This document shows, piece after piece, positions 1 through 6,583 of a DNA stretch of 7,712 nt. The position numbers and the translations under genes were made by a program. The notes under the pieces were generated by a model, which saw only the letters and a program-made list of their open reading frames with translations, did not search any database and had not been told where the DNA came from. Source of the stretch: SKVR01 sp041642035 (GTDB lineage Bacteria > Bacteroidota > Bacteroidia > Bacteroidales > UBA7960); the NCBI GenBank assembly GCA_041642035.1, contig JBEPXC010000177.1, positions 1 through 7,712 on the forward strand, read 5' to 3'. The first letter of the stretch is position 1. Each line of letters starts with the position of its first letter.

Positions 1-204
1 TATCACCAAAGGTTGGACGCCTTCATTTAGAAATTCTACATCAAGCGCAACAAGCTCCAACTCATCGGTGTATAAAGTACCCAGGTCTTCGGCTTCTTTG
101 GTGTATTCCAGTCGCGCACCTCTTCTTTCCTGGGCAGAGGTTGAAGACATAAAACTGATGAATACTGCAAAGGTTAAAGATGAAATGAATGCGAGCTTTT
201 TCAT
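1..204 (-). CDS. Secreted protein of unknown function, N-terminal part (cut by window edge)
   Basis: An open frame of 68 codons starts at the ATG at 204-202 and runs off the left edge without a stop. The product begins MKKLAFISSLTFAVFISFM, a classic signal peptide with a basic n-region and a hydrophobic core, ending in a likely signal peptidase I site (STSA|QE, residues 21-26). The mature part visible is acidic and hydrophilic (RRGARLEYTKEAEDLGTLYTDELELVALDVEF in two overlapping halves around residues 27-58) and ends in NEGVQPLVI. I do not recognise a family from this fragment. It lies downstream of the SusC/SusD operon on the same strand, but a strong terminator and about 160 bases of AT-rich DNA separate them, so it probably has its own promoter. 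The gene is real on the strength of the signal peptide and intact frame; the function is open. Confidence 0.75.
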   Translation of the reverse strand, partial: MKKLAFISSLTFAVFISFMSSTSAQERRGARLEYTKEAEDLGTLYTDELELVALDVEFLNEGVQPLVI

Positions 205-366
205 AATAAGAGATATTTATGAGTGATGTTTTTTGATTGTTGAATTTTCTTCTTTAAAGATAATGCTTTGAATAATTGCAACGTGAAAAAAATAAACGTT
301 GATTCTATTGTATTCAAACCTTAATCCAATTATTAGGCCAATATTAAATCATACCTCAATAAGCAC
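205..366. other. AT-rich intergenic region upstream of the leftmost gene
   Basis: There is no gene here. It should contain the promoter of the minus-strand gene that starts at 204, but I found no good match to the Bacteroidota promoter pattern (TTTG, about 20 bases, TAnnTTTG). It holds a small inverted repeat with 6-bp perfect arms, CAACGT at 279-284 and ACGTTG at 296-301, separated by an 11-base A-rich spacer. It also holds two near-identical elements, CCAATTATTA (326-335) and CCAATATTA (338-346). Either could be a regulator site, but both are short enough to be chance in AT-rich DNA. Confidence 0.4.
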
Positions 367-405
367 AAAAAAAAGGATTGTTCGCCTTGGCGAACAACCC
401 TTTTT
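367..405 (-). terminator. Rho-independent terminator of the SusC/SusD operon
   Basis: Read on the minus strand this is a hairpin with arms GGGTTGTTCGCC and GGCGAACAATCC around a very short AA centre, flanked by A5 before and a run of eight T after. The single non-Watson-Crick position is a G-U wobble in the minus-strand RNA but an A-C mismatch in the plus-strand RNA. Together with the T-run, this fixes the orientation as minus. It lies about 20 bases beyond the stop codon of the SusD-like gene and insulates it from the next minus-strand gene. Confidence 0.9.
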
Positions 406-425
406 AAATTAACAAGAAGAGAAGA

Positions 426-1844
426 TTAAAGATTTTCGCTTCCGCCTGCCCACCATACCTTGTCGGTAAAGATATCAATAGCAGGAACATTAGCAGAGTT
501 GGAAGAAACTTCGCTTACCGGGAAAGGAGCTCTGTTTACAAAACCAACGGTTGCATTGTTGGGGTTCTGCATTTCAGGGAAACCTGTTCTGCGATAATCG
601 TTGTAAGCTTCAATGGCTTCTCTGTCGAAGAAGGCAATGTACTTCTGGGTGATGATTTCTTCCAGTTCATTACCTGCGGTAAGACGTGGCTCCACTTCAT
701 TGGCAAAGTAATCACCTATTTCAGCATTATGAAATTCGAAGGCAGCTTCTACAGCTTCTTCCAGTGTTTCCTGCCAATCGGCAGCACCGGTTTCAAATTT
801 CGCTTCCGCCTCAATAAACTTCAATTCATGATAGCTAAACATAACAATTGGAGTTTCAAATGCATCCCATCCACTGGTGTATAGGGACTGTGCATATCCT
901 CCCTGTGTTTGTTCTGCTTCACCTATAGGAGCGATGTCAGCAGGATCGGTAGAATTGAAATAATTTGCCATCCTTAGGGTGTCGTTTCTTTCCACCATCA
1001 TGTCAAATATGGTAGTAGATACAGAAAGGTGCTCTCTGTAATACCAGAATTCACCCCATGGGTTAGCACCAGGCAGATCCACAACAAAACCACCAACCAT
1101 CATAGCGTCGTCTGCGCTTTCAAAACCATTGGCTGCGGCGGTAAGGGCTTTTGTATAGGCAGCATTATCTACATTAGAAAGACGCAGGTGATATCTGGCT
1201 TTAAGCGACCAGGCAGCTTTAATCCATGCAGCCTGATTGTCGGCTGCATTTCCATAGATGTAGTCTTTGCCAGCATGAATGGTAGTGGCATTGGTCATAG
1301 CTGCAATACCATCATCTAATAATTGCTGAATAATCGGATAGATCTCAGATTGATTCTGATAGGCAGGCTGAAGATTCTCGAAACCCTGGAAAGCTTCTGC
1401 ATAAGGAATTTCTCCCCAGAAGTCGGTGGCAATGGCCAAATTATAAGCCAACAGGATCTGTGCAACAGCACGTGCATGGAGATTGCTGGGCTCAGAACCG
1501 GTTTGCGGGTCGGTCTGTTCGATAATGGTTTTCGAAATGTTCATTACATCGTACAGGGAGTTCCAGCTGTTGTTTAATATGGACGCAGCGGTCTGACCTA
1601 CTCTTTGGTCAGCCTGATGCGACTGATTCCAGGTACCTGCATTGTGCTCAATATACACGGTAGCATACCAGGCAAGGTCGGTAGCGGTACTTTCGAATGC
1701 AGATTTAAGCGTCAGGTCAGGAAGCATATTACGTGCATCCATGCTTGTTGCGTTGTTTTGATCCTCATTGATTTCGTCCATTACATCCTCGCTGCAAGCG
1801 AAAAATAAAGGAATCATGAGAAATAAAGCAAATATTTTTTTCAT
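426..1844 (-). CDS. SusD/RagB-family outer-membrane lipoprotein (SusD-like_2 type)
   Basis: This is the surface lipoprotein that captures the ligand and acts as a lid over the SusC-type transporter encoded just upstream. From the chosen start the product is 472 residues, normal for the family. It opens with MKKIFALFLMIPLFFAC, a lipoprotein signal with lipobox LFFAC and lipidated Cys17. The residues after the Cys, SED, are acidic, as in the Bacteroidota surface-export signal of lipoproteins. Family marks are the motif DFWGEIPYAEA at residues 141-151, the helical stretch AAWIKAAWSLKARYHLRL at 205-222 (TPR-like fold), and a C-terminus containing KVWWAGG, typical of the SusD-like_2 branch. An in-frame ATG 30 bases upstream (1874) would add MKTINFKVKD before the signal. 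I prefer 1844 because it gives a canonical signal peptide. The gene follows the SusC-like stop codon closely, so the two are co-transcribed and probably translationally linked. The ligand cannot be read from sequence alone. Confidence 0.95.
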   Translation of the reverse strand: MKKIFALFLMIPLFFACSEDVMDEINEDQNNATSMDARNMLPDLTLKSAFESTATDLAWYATVYIEHNAGTWNQSHQADQRVGQTAASILNNSWNSLYDVMNISKTIIEQTDPQTGSEPSNLHARAVAQILLAYNLAIATDFWGEIPYAEAFQGFENLQPAYQNQSEIYPIIQQLLDDGIAAMTNATTIHAGKDYIYGNAADNQAAWIKAAWSLKARYHLRLSNVDNAAYTKALTAAANGFESADDAMMVGGFVVDLPGANPWGEFWYYREHLSVSTTIFDMMVERNDTLRMANYFNSTDPADIAPIGEAEQTQGGYAQSLYTSGWDAFETPIVMFSYHELKFIEAEAKFETGAADWQETLEEAVEAAFEFHNAEIGDYFANEVEPRLTAGNELEEIITQKYIAFFDREAIEAYNDYRRTGFPEMQNPNNATVGFVNRAPFPVSEVSSNSANVPAIDIFTDKVWWAGGSENL

Positions 1845-1877
1845 ATCTTTTACTTTAAAATTAATTGTTTTCATTGA

Positions 1878-4800
1878 TTAAAAGCTAACATTTAGGGTTA
1901 CACCATAGGAAGTAGTCTGGGGAAGTGACATATAGTCAAAACCAGCCTGCATGTTTCCTTGTCCCTGTGATGCTTCAGGATCGAAGTTGTCGAGTTCGCT
2001 GTATAAAATGATGTTTCTGGCAACTAACCCGATAGATGCTCTGGACATACCTAGTGTGCTTATAAAGCGTGCAGGGATATTTACGTTGATACCAACTTCT
2101 CTGAGTTTAACAAATGATGTACCCAATACATAGGCTTCATCAACGGCATCAAGATAACTGGTGTAAAGGCTTTGCATGGCATTTTCGTCACCTTCTCCAC
2201 CTCTTGCGATGTCGTTGGGTGTGCCATCGGCTTTATAGCCATCATAAATAAATGCTTCACCGCGACCTTCGGTACCTTTTGCAGTTCCGTAAAGGTTCAT
2301 CAGCCTGTTGCTACCGGAATAAATCTGTCCGCCCTGTTTCCAGTCAACCTGAGCAAAAAGGCTTATGCTGTTGAGCAGGGTGAAAGTATTGGTGAAAGAC
2401 ATATAAAAATCAGGAGAAACATCACCGATTTTTCCGAATCCACCACCCAATGGGAAACCATAAGAAGGTGAGTTTGGATCTTCGTCAACCAAAATTCTGC
2501 CTTCATCGTCTCTGAGGAACATATCACCATAAATGGCAGGATAAGTATCTCCTGCAGAAGCACGGATGTTTGGTGTAACATAACCACCCAGGAAGATATC
2601 TTCTACACCTTCTGCCAATTCTTCAACAGTATTGGTGATCTTGGTGAAGTTGGTGTTCAGCTCCCAGGTAAAATTAGCCATATCTACAGGCTTTAAACGC
2701 AATACTACTTCGTGTCCAACAGAGCTCATCTGACCGGCATTGGTTACAAAGCTTGAATATCCTGTAGAACCTGCCATAGGAACGGCAAAGATCTGATCAG
2801 AAGCAAGCTGGTCGAAATAGGTATAGTCTAATCCAATCCTGTTGTTGAGGAAGCTCAGGTCAAAACCAATTTCATAGGTTTGGGTATTCTGAGGTACCAA
2901 ATTAGGATCGTAAAGGGTAATGCTGGGCTTGTAGCCTGTCATGCCCTGCCATGGGTAAATGATACCATAGGAAAGAAATCCACTGCTGGCACCACCGGTA
3001 ACGAAGGGAGGATTGGCAAGATAGGTTTGGGCAGCTTGTCCTACTTCAGCATAAGAAAGTCTGAGTTTACCAAAAGGCAAAATAGGATTGTCAACCAGAG
3101 CATCGAGTTCTGTAAAAACAAAAGAAAGGTTAGCAGAAGGATAGAAGAAGCTTCTGTTATCGCGTGGCATAGAAGAAACAATGTCCTGACGTGCTGTTGC
3201 GGTAAGGTAAAGCAATGTTTTATAGTTCAGGTCAAGGTTACCGAAAAAACCAACGGTTCTTCTGGCATAAGAATTATACGCGGATACTTTTGTGTTGGTA
3301 TTGTCAAGGTTTGCCCAACCCGGAGTAGTAAAGCCTTGTCCACTGGAGGTGTAGTATTCGCTGGTGTTATGATCAATTTCATTACCCAGCAACAGGTTGG
3401 CTCCTATATCGTCGTTCAGATCCAGATTCAGGGTAGTGGTCAACAAAGAGTTGATTACCGTCCTGGTAAGACCGAAGTTATCTATGCTACCACCGGTGGG
3501 TGTAACCATTCCATACACAGGATTTTCAGGGGTTGGATACTGGCCAGCAGCAGGTAGATCACCTATACCAGCTTCACGATATTCAAAGTTGTCGGTCGTG
3601 TAGGTATCCGCACCAAGCTGGTATCTGATTTTGAAATTGTCGATGGGCTTAAATTCTACATAAGAATTACCAAAGAAACGGTTGGTTGCTTCAGCATAGG
3701 TGTTGTTTTCGAGGGCCCAGTAAGGGTTAACACCTACAGCACCACGTCTGTATGAAATTTGTCTGTACTGACCAAAGTCGCCTTCCTGGTGGAAGGGAGT
3801 TCCTTCAAGGTCAAAGGATGGGGGCGCTCCATATACGGTAAACAACCAACTGTCGTTACCACTGGGGAGTTTGTTCACATCAGATTGAGAATAATTACCT
3901 GAAAAACCTACATCCCACATTTTGGTTAGGTTGAAGTCACCGGCAAAACGTGCGGTATATCTGTCCATCAACGTTCCGGGAACAATACCTTCCTGGTTGG
4001 TAGCACCAACACCCATAGAGAAGTTTCCATTGCCTGTTGACTGGCTAACACTGATGTTGTTGTTCCAGGTTACACCATTCTGAGAATAGAAATTCTCGGG
4101 GTTGTTATACGCCTGAGGTTCTACCCACGCACCTTTATAAGGATCAAAGAACATACCGGACTGACCAAAGTTGTTTCCACCATAGGTAGCATTATCAGGA
4201 AGTTCTGAAATTCTTGGTCCCCATGAAAAAGAGTTGGCCGGTATAAAGTTACCGCTGAATCCCTGAGCATACGTTTGCTGAACTTCAGGTAAGCTGGCCA
4301 CATTGTCAACCGTAACACCGGAGGTAATGCTTACTACGGGTTTTCCGGGAGCTCCTGATGCACCTCTTTTTGTGGTAATCAAAATAACACCGTTGGAAGC
4401 ACGCAAACCGTACAAGGCGGCAGCTGCCTGTCCTTTAAGAACCGTAATGGTTTCAATGTCGTTGGGGTTGATGTCGAGTGCACGGTTGGTGTAGTTGGAA
4501 CCGGTTACGTTGGCAGCATAGTCGTTGTCGCTGACAATGGGCATACCATCTACAACATACAATGGGTTGTTGTTTCCACTGAATGATCTGGCACCACGAA
4601 TAAGTACGGAAGAAGGTGCGCCGGGCATACCTGAAGATTGTCTTACTTCAAGTCCGGAAACCTTACCGGAAAGAGCAGTCATCAGGTCAGGGTTTTCACC
4701 TCTTACAAGGTCTTCACCGCCTACTTCCTGTACGGTATATCCAAGAGATTTTCTTTCCCTCGAAATACCCAGGGCCGTTACTACAATTTCCTGCAAAACC

Positions 4801-5099
4801 GAAACATCGGCCATCAGGGCAACATCAATGACGTTGCGATTGTTAACAGCTACACTTTCGGTATTCATCCCAATATAGGAGAAAACCAAAACAGCATCAC
4901 CAGCTACGGTTAATTCGTACTGGCCATCCATATCTGTGATAGTACCCTGACTTGTACCCTCAACTCTTACCGTTACACCAGGTAGGGTGCTTCCGTCAGA
5001 AAATTGGGTTACAGTTCCGGTTACGCGTCTCTCCTGGCCATACAGGCTGTTGCCTATAAGACCCAGAATTACGAAAAAAATTAAATAAATTCTCTTCAT
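1878..5099 (-). CDS. SusC/RagA-family TonB-linked outer-membrane transporter
   Basis: This is a 22-stranded TonB-dependent barrel that imports oligosaccharides or peptides across the outer membrane, partnered by the SusD-like lipoprotein. From the chosen start it is 1073 residues, usual for the family. In order: signal peptide MKRIYLIFFVILGLIGNSLYG (residues 1-21); carboxypeptidase-regulatory-like domain (about 25-95, with RVTGTVT...DGSTLPGVTV...TDMDGQY); TonB-box-like segment EIVVTALGI (104-112); plug domain (about 118-246) with the family signatures LYVVDGMPI (180-188) and LKGQAAAALYG (221-231) followed by NGVILITTKRG; then the barrel, ending in a typical C-terminal strand with terminal Phe (GVTLNVSF). 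There is no N-terminal STN domain, so no sign of signalling to an anti-sigma factor. The upstream in-frame ATG at 5147 adds a low-complexity Asn/Lys stretch encoded by A-rich leader and is probably not used. The gene is intact, with no frameshift. Substrate unknown. Confidence 0.96.
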   Translation of the reverse strand: MKRIYLIFFVILGLIGNSLYGQERRVTGTVTQFSDGSTLPGVTVRVEGTSQGTITDMDGQYELTVAGDAVLVFSYIGMNTESVAVNNRNVIDVALMADVSVLQEIVVTALGISRERKSLGYTVQEVGGEDLVRGENPDLMTALSGKVSGLEVRQSSGMPGAPSSVLIRGARSFSGNNNPLYVVDGMPIVSDNDYAANVTGSNYTNRALDINPNDIETITVLKGQAAAALYGLRASNGVILITTKRGASGAPGKPVVSITSGVTVDNVASLPEVQQTYAQGFSGNFIPANSFSWGPRISELPDNATYGGNNFGQSGMFFDPYKGAWVEPQAYNNPENFYSQNGVTWNNNISVSQSTGNGNFSMGVGATNQEGIVPGTLMDRYTARFAGDFNLTKMWDVGFSGNYSQSDVNKLPSGNDSWLFTVYGAPPSFDLEGTPFHQEGDFGQYRQISYRRGAVGVNPYWALENNTYAEATNRFFGNSYVEFKPIDNFKIRYQLGADTYTTDNFEYREAGIGDLPAAGQYPTPENPVYGMVTPTGGSIDNFGLTRTVINSLLTTTLNLDLNDDIGANLLLGNEIDHNTSEYYTSSGQGFTTPGWANLDNTNTKVSAYNSYARRTVGFFGNLDLNYKTLLYLTATARQDIVSSMPRDNRSFFYPSANLSFVFTELDALVDNPILPFGKLRLSYAEVGQAAQTYLANPPFVTGGASSGFLSYGIIYPWQGMTGYKPSITLYDPNLVPQNTQTYEIGFDLSFLNNRIGLDYTYFDQLASDQIFAVPMAGSTGYSSFVTNAGQMSSVGHEVVLRLKPVDMANFTWELNTNFTKITNTVEELAEGVEDIFLGGYVTPNIRASAGDTYPAIYGDMFLRDDEGRILVDEDPNSPSYGFPLGGGFGKIGDVSPDFYMSFTNTFTLLNSISLFAQVDWKQGGQIYSGSNRLMNLYGTAKGTEGRGEAFIYDGYKADGTPNDIARGGEGDENAMQSLYTSYLDAVDEAYVLGTSFVKLREVGINVNIPARFISTLGMSRASIGLVARNIILYSELDNFDPEASQGQGNMQAGFDYMSLPQTTSYGVTLNVSF

Positions 5100-5147
5100 G
5101 TTGTTTTTGTTTTTGTTTATAATTACTATTTTGTTTTTGTTTTCCAA
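5100..5147 (-). promoter_or_regulatory. A-rich translation leader of the SusC-like gene with CAAAAA repeats
   Basis: On the minus strand the 48 bases before the chosen start are almost entirely A with periodic C: repeated AACAAA/CAAAAA units at both ends of the stretch (5101-5117 and 5130-5143) around TAGTAATTAT. There is no Shine-Dalgarno site. Bacteroidota commonly start translation from A-rich unstructured leaders of this kind, which supports reading it as 5' untranslated sequence, not as codons of an N-terminal extension. It is open in frame from an ATG at 5147, so the longer start is not excluded by a stop codon. Confidence 0.5.
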
Positions 5148-5255
5148 TTACCCTAATCAGGCAATTAGAAGTTGTAAATGTATGAAAAAATCTTTTAAAT
5201 TTAATAGTATTTTAACTTTGATGTTTGTATTCTTAGAGAATAATCAAATCACAAA

Positions 5256-5293
5256 TGCATTATTCTTGCATTAAAAATATAAAAGTTGCATTA
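5256..5293. repeat. Three direct TGCATTA repeats upstream of the SusC-like gene
   Basis: The heptamer TGCATTA occurs at 5256-5262, 5267-5273 and 5287-5293, in the same orientation, with start-to-start spacings of 11 and 20 bases (about one and two helical turns). The last two share the longer core TTGCATTAA, and the first sits in the palindrome AATGCATT (5254-5261). A fourth copy lies at 5587-5593, and its ten-base extension TGCATTAACC is identical to that at 5287-5296. Helically phased copies ahead of an operon suggest binding sites for a transcription factor, but no regulator gene is present here to assign. Confidence 0.4.
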
Positions 5294-5305
5294 ACCGCCA
5301 ATAAA
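5274..5305 (-). promoter_or_regulatory. Weak candidate promoter of the SusC/SusD operon
   Basis: On the minus strand TTTA (5305-5302), a 20-base spacer and TATATTTT (5281-5274) resemble the Bacteroidota sigma-ABfr pattern TTTG/TAnnTTTG, each box one base off. The TGCATTA repeats fall in its spacer and just downstream, where a repressor could act. In DNA this AT-rich such a match is easily chance, so this is only the best candidate I found. Confidence 0.2.
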
Positions 5306-5624
5306 GATCGATAAGAAACATAAAAAACTATATAAAAGAGAATAAGGAAATTTACGCACATGCGTGGCACAGATTATAAATAATCAGTGATTCAGACCCT
5401 GGAAATCGTAATTTAACAAATAGATACAAGGCGGATAACTTATTCTTTATCATTTTAAATCAGGATTTATTTGTTTTTTTCTCCACTTTATCCTTCATAT
5501 ATTTTAAATCATGACACGTTAACGTAGTTGTTCTGCAAATAGTAAAACTCCAACGGATGGCTTCAGATCCACCCAACCATTCTTTATGCATTAACCTGGA
5601 TGGACCTTAGCGGCGAGGCATTCA

Positions 5625-5686
5625 AAATACCGGTTTACTAAGCTTGAAACTTGAGGGGATAAAGTGATTTGTTAATCCGGGTATTT
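5625..5686 (+). repeat. Imperfect inverted repeat, possible RNA structure
   Basis: The arm AAATACCGGTTTAC (5625-5638) is nearly complementary to GTTAATCCGGGTATTT (5671-5686): a perfect 7-bp outer stem AAATACC/GGTATTT, then GG/CC after one bulged G, then TTA/TAA after one mismatch, with a 32-base loop. A hexamer in the loop, CTTGAA (5643-5648), is complementary to TTCAAG (5688-5693) just outside the right arm, so a pseudoknot is geometrically possible. It lies 100-160 bases before the exported-protein gene. It matches no riboswitch or RNA family I recognise. Confidence 0.35.
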
Positions 5687-5718
5687 CTTCAAGGGAAACT
5701 AGGTGTATATGAGGAAAT

Positions 5719-5750
5719 TTTGTAATTTTATAGCCTTATTGGTAATTTAA
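5719..5750 (+). promoter_or_regulatory. Candidate promoter of the exported-protein/peptidase unit
   Basis: TTTG (5719-5722), a 20-base spacer and TAATTTAA (5743-5750) resemble the Bacteroidota TTTG/TAnnTTTG promoter: the upstream box is exact, and the downstream box matches TAnnTT but not the final TG. Transcription would start near 5756, giving a 5' leader of about 30 bases. If this is the real promoter, the inverted repeat at 5625-5686 is not part of the mRNA leader. Confidence 0.3.
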
Positions 5751-5786
5751 GTACACATCACAAATAATAATGAAAGGATAGAGAAT

Positions 5787-6524
5787 ATGAAAAAACTTTT
5801 CTGTTTCACCTTACTACTGCTGGGTATGATGACAGTAAGTGCTCAAAATCAGCAAAGAGCACATGTGAGTTTTGGCGATACGCTGAATAAGGTACTTTCT
5901 ATGGGATTTCAATATTTGTATCCTGAGTTTTTACCCGGAACGGTACATTTTACCGATAATGAGAAAACTTCCGCCTTACTGAATTACAATGTGCTCTCCA
6001 ACGATATTCATTTTATTGATCGCGCTGATTTGCGCCGCGGAGTGGTCGTAACGGAAGAATATATGATGCAGGTTGCTCAGAGTCTCGTGCTTACCGATGT
6101 GGATTATGTAACCATTGGTGGAAATAACTTCATCAATACCAAAAGAGGCGTTATGTACCTTGTGGCCAATGAAGAAGTTAACCTCTTACGAAAAGACCTG
6201 GTTAAAGTCAGTAGTCAATCCAATGTAGGTGCCTATGGTATGCAAAGCCAAACTGCCTCTATTGAAGCCAGAGCTAAACTATCTGCTCCTGAAACATCAG
6301 CCAGCGAGGGGTATGAACCTCAAATTGCTACGGAATATAAAAGAACCACCGCTTTTTATCTATACGATGATAAAAAATTAGTCACCGCCAATTTTAGAGG
6401 ATTTAAAAAAGTCTTTAGAGATATCCGGGCGGAGCTTGAAGGATTTGTAAATGAAAACGAAATTGATTTTGAAGCCGAACAAGATTTGGTTAAACTACTA
6501 AATTTTTGCCTCGACAAAAGCTAG
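5787..6524 (+). CDS. Exported Bacteroidota protein of unknown function, upstream of a C10 peptidase
   Basis: The product has 245 residues. The signal peptide is MKKLFCFTLLLLGMMTVSA with cleavage at VSA|QN (after residue 19), so it is exported and, without a lipobox, probably periplasmic or secreted. The start is supported by AAGGA at 5773-5777, nine bases before the ATG. Two segments resemble, from memory, a recurrent family of uncharacterised secreted Bacteroidota proteins: an N-terminal part YLYPEFLPGTVHF...ALLNYN...DIHFID (residues 43-78), probably beta-rich, and a C-terminal helical tail GFVNENEIDFEAEQDLVKLL (219-238). Between them is a low-complexity Ser/Ala/Gln region (about 142-175). 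No catalytic motif is evident. It is 59 bases ahead of the C10 peptidase on the same strand with no terminator between, so co-transcription is likely. A role in folding, inhibiting or anchoring the peptidase is possible but unsupported by sequence; the pairing could also be incidental. Confidence 0.85.
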   Translation: MKKLFCFTLLLLGMMTVSAQNQQRAHVSFGDTLNKVLSMGFQYLYPEFLPGTVHFTDNEKTSALLNYNVLSNDIHFIDRADLRRGVVVTEEYMMQVAQSLVLTDVDYVTIGGNNFINTKRGVMYLVANEEVNLLRKDLVKVSSQSNVGAYGMQSQTASIEARAKLSAPETSASEGYEPQIATEYKRTTAFYLYDDKKLVTANFRGFKKVFRDIRAELEGFVNENEIDFEAEQDLVKLLNFCLDKS

Positions 6525-6583
6525 TCGGGTGCATCACAGCATACGCATATAGATCTATCTACCCCAATTAAACTTACCCAAGA

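Larger units (their letters stand above)
5148..5786. other. Long divergent intergenic region without a convincing gene
   Basis: These 639 bases separate the minus-strand SusC/SusD operon from the plus-strand exported-protein/peptidase unit. No open frame with a plausible start, signal or family resemblance was found on either strand, and no tRNA-like fold. The left two thirds (to about 5530) are very AT-rich; about 5545-5700 is richer in GC and contains the larger inverted repeat. Other small signals: ACGCA-CA-TGCGT (5354-5365), a perfect palindrome ACGTTAACGT (5516-5525), and the 11-mer ATTTTAAATCA twice (5452-5462 and 5501-5511). It must carry promoters for both units. It is longer than simple divergent promoters need, leaving room for a regulator-binding array, a small RNA or decayed sequence. 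Confidence 0.6.

Noticed and set aside
230..275. A TATCTTTA element on the minus strand as promoter of the leftmost gene
   Set aside because: It is one base off the TAnnTTTG pattern, but no TTTG-like box lies at the usual distance upstream.
1029..1808. Several plus-strand frames of 67-96 codons
   Set aside because: All are antisense to the intact SusD-like gene and show no recognisable protein features.
2880..3557. A 225-codon open frame on the plus strand
   Set aside because: It lies entirely antisense inside the SusC-like gene, has no signal or family resemblance, and its composition (runs of Gly, Val, Arg, Cys) is that of a reverse-complement shadow.
4303..4913. A cluster of overlapping plus-strand frames of 63-117 codons
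   Set aside because: They are antisense to the highly conserved plug and N-terminal domains of the SusC-like gene, whose codons generate the open frames.
5400..5786. Possible tRNA, known riboswitch or CRISPR content in the gap
   Set aside because: No cloverleaf elements, no recognised riboswitch core motifs and no regularly spaced repeat-spacer array were seen.
6549..6558. Palindrome ATAGATCTAT between the exported-protein gene and the peptidase gene
   Set aside because: A 10-bp AT-rich palindrome without flanking structure or T-run; not a terminator and too short to claim as an operator.
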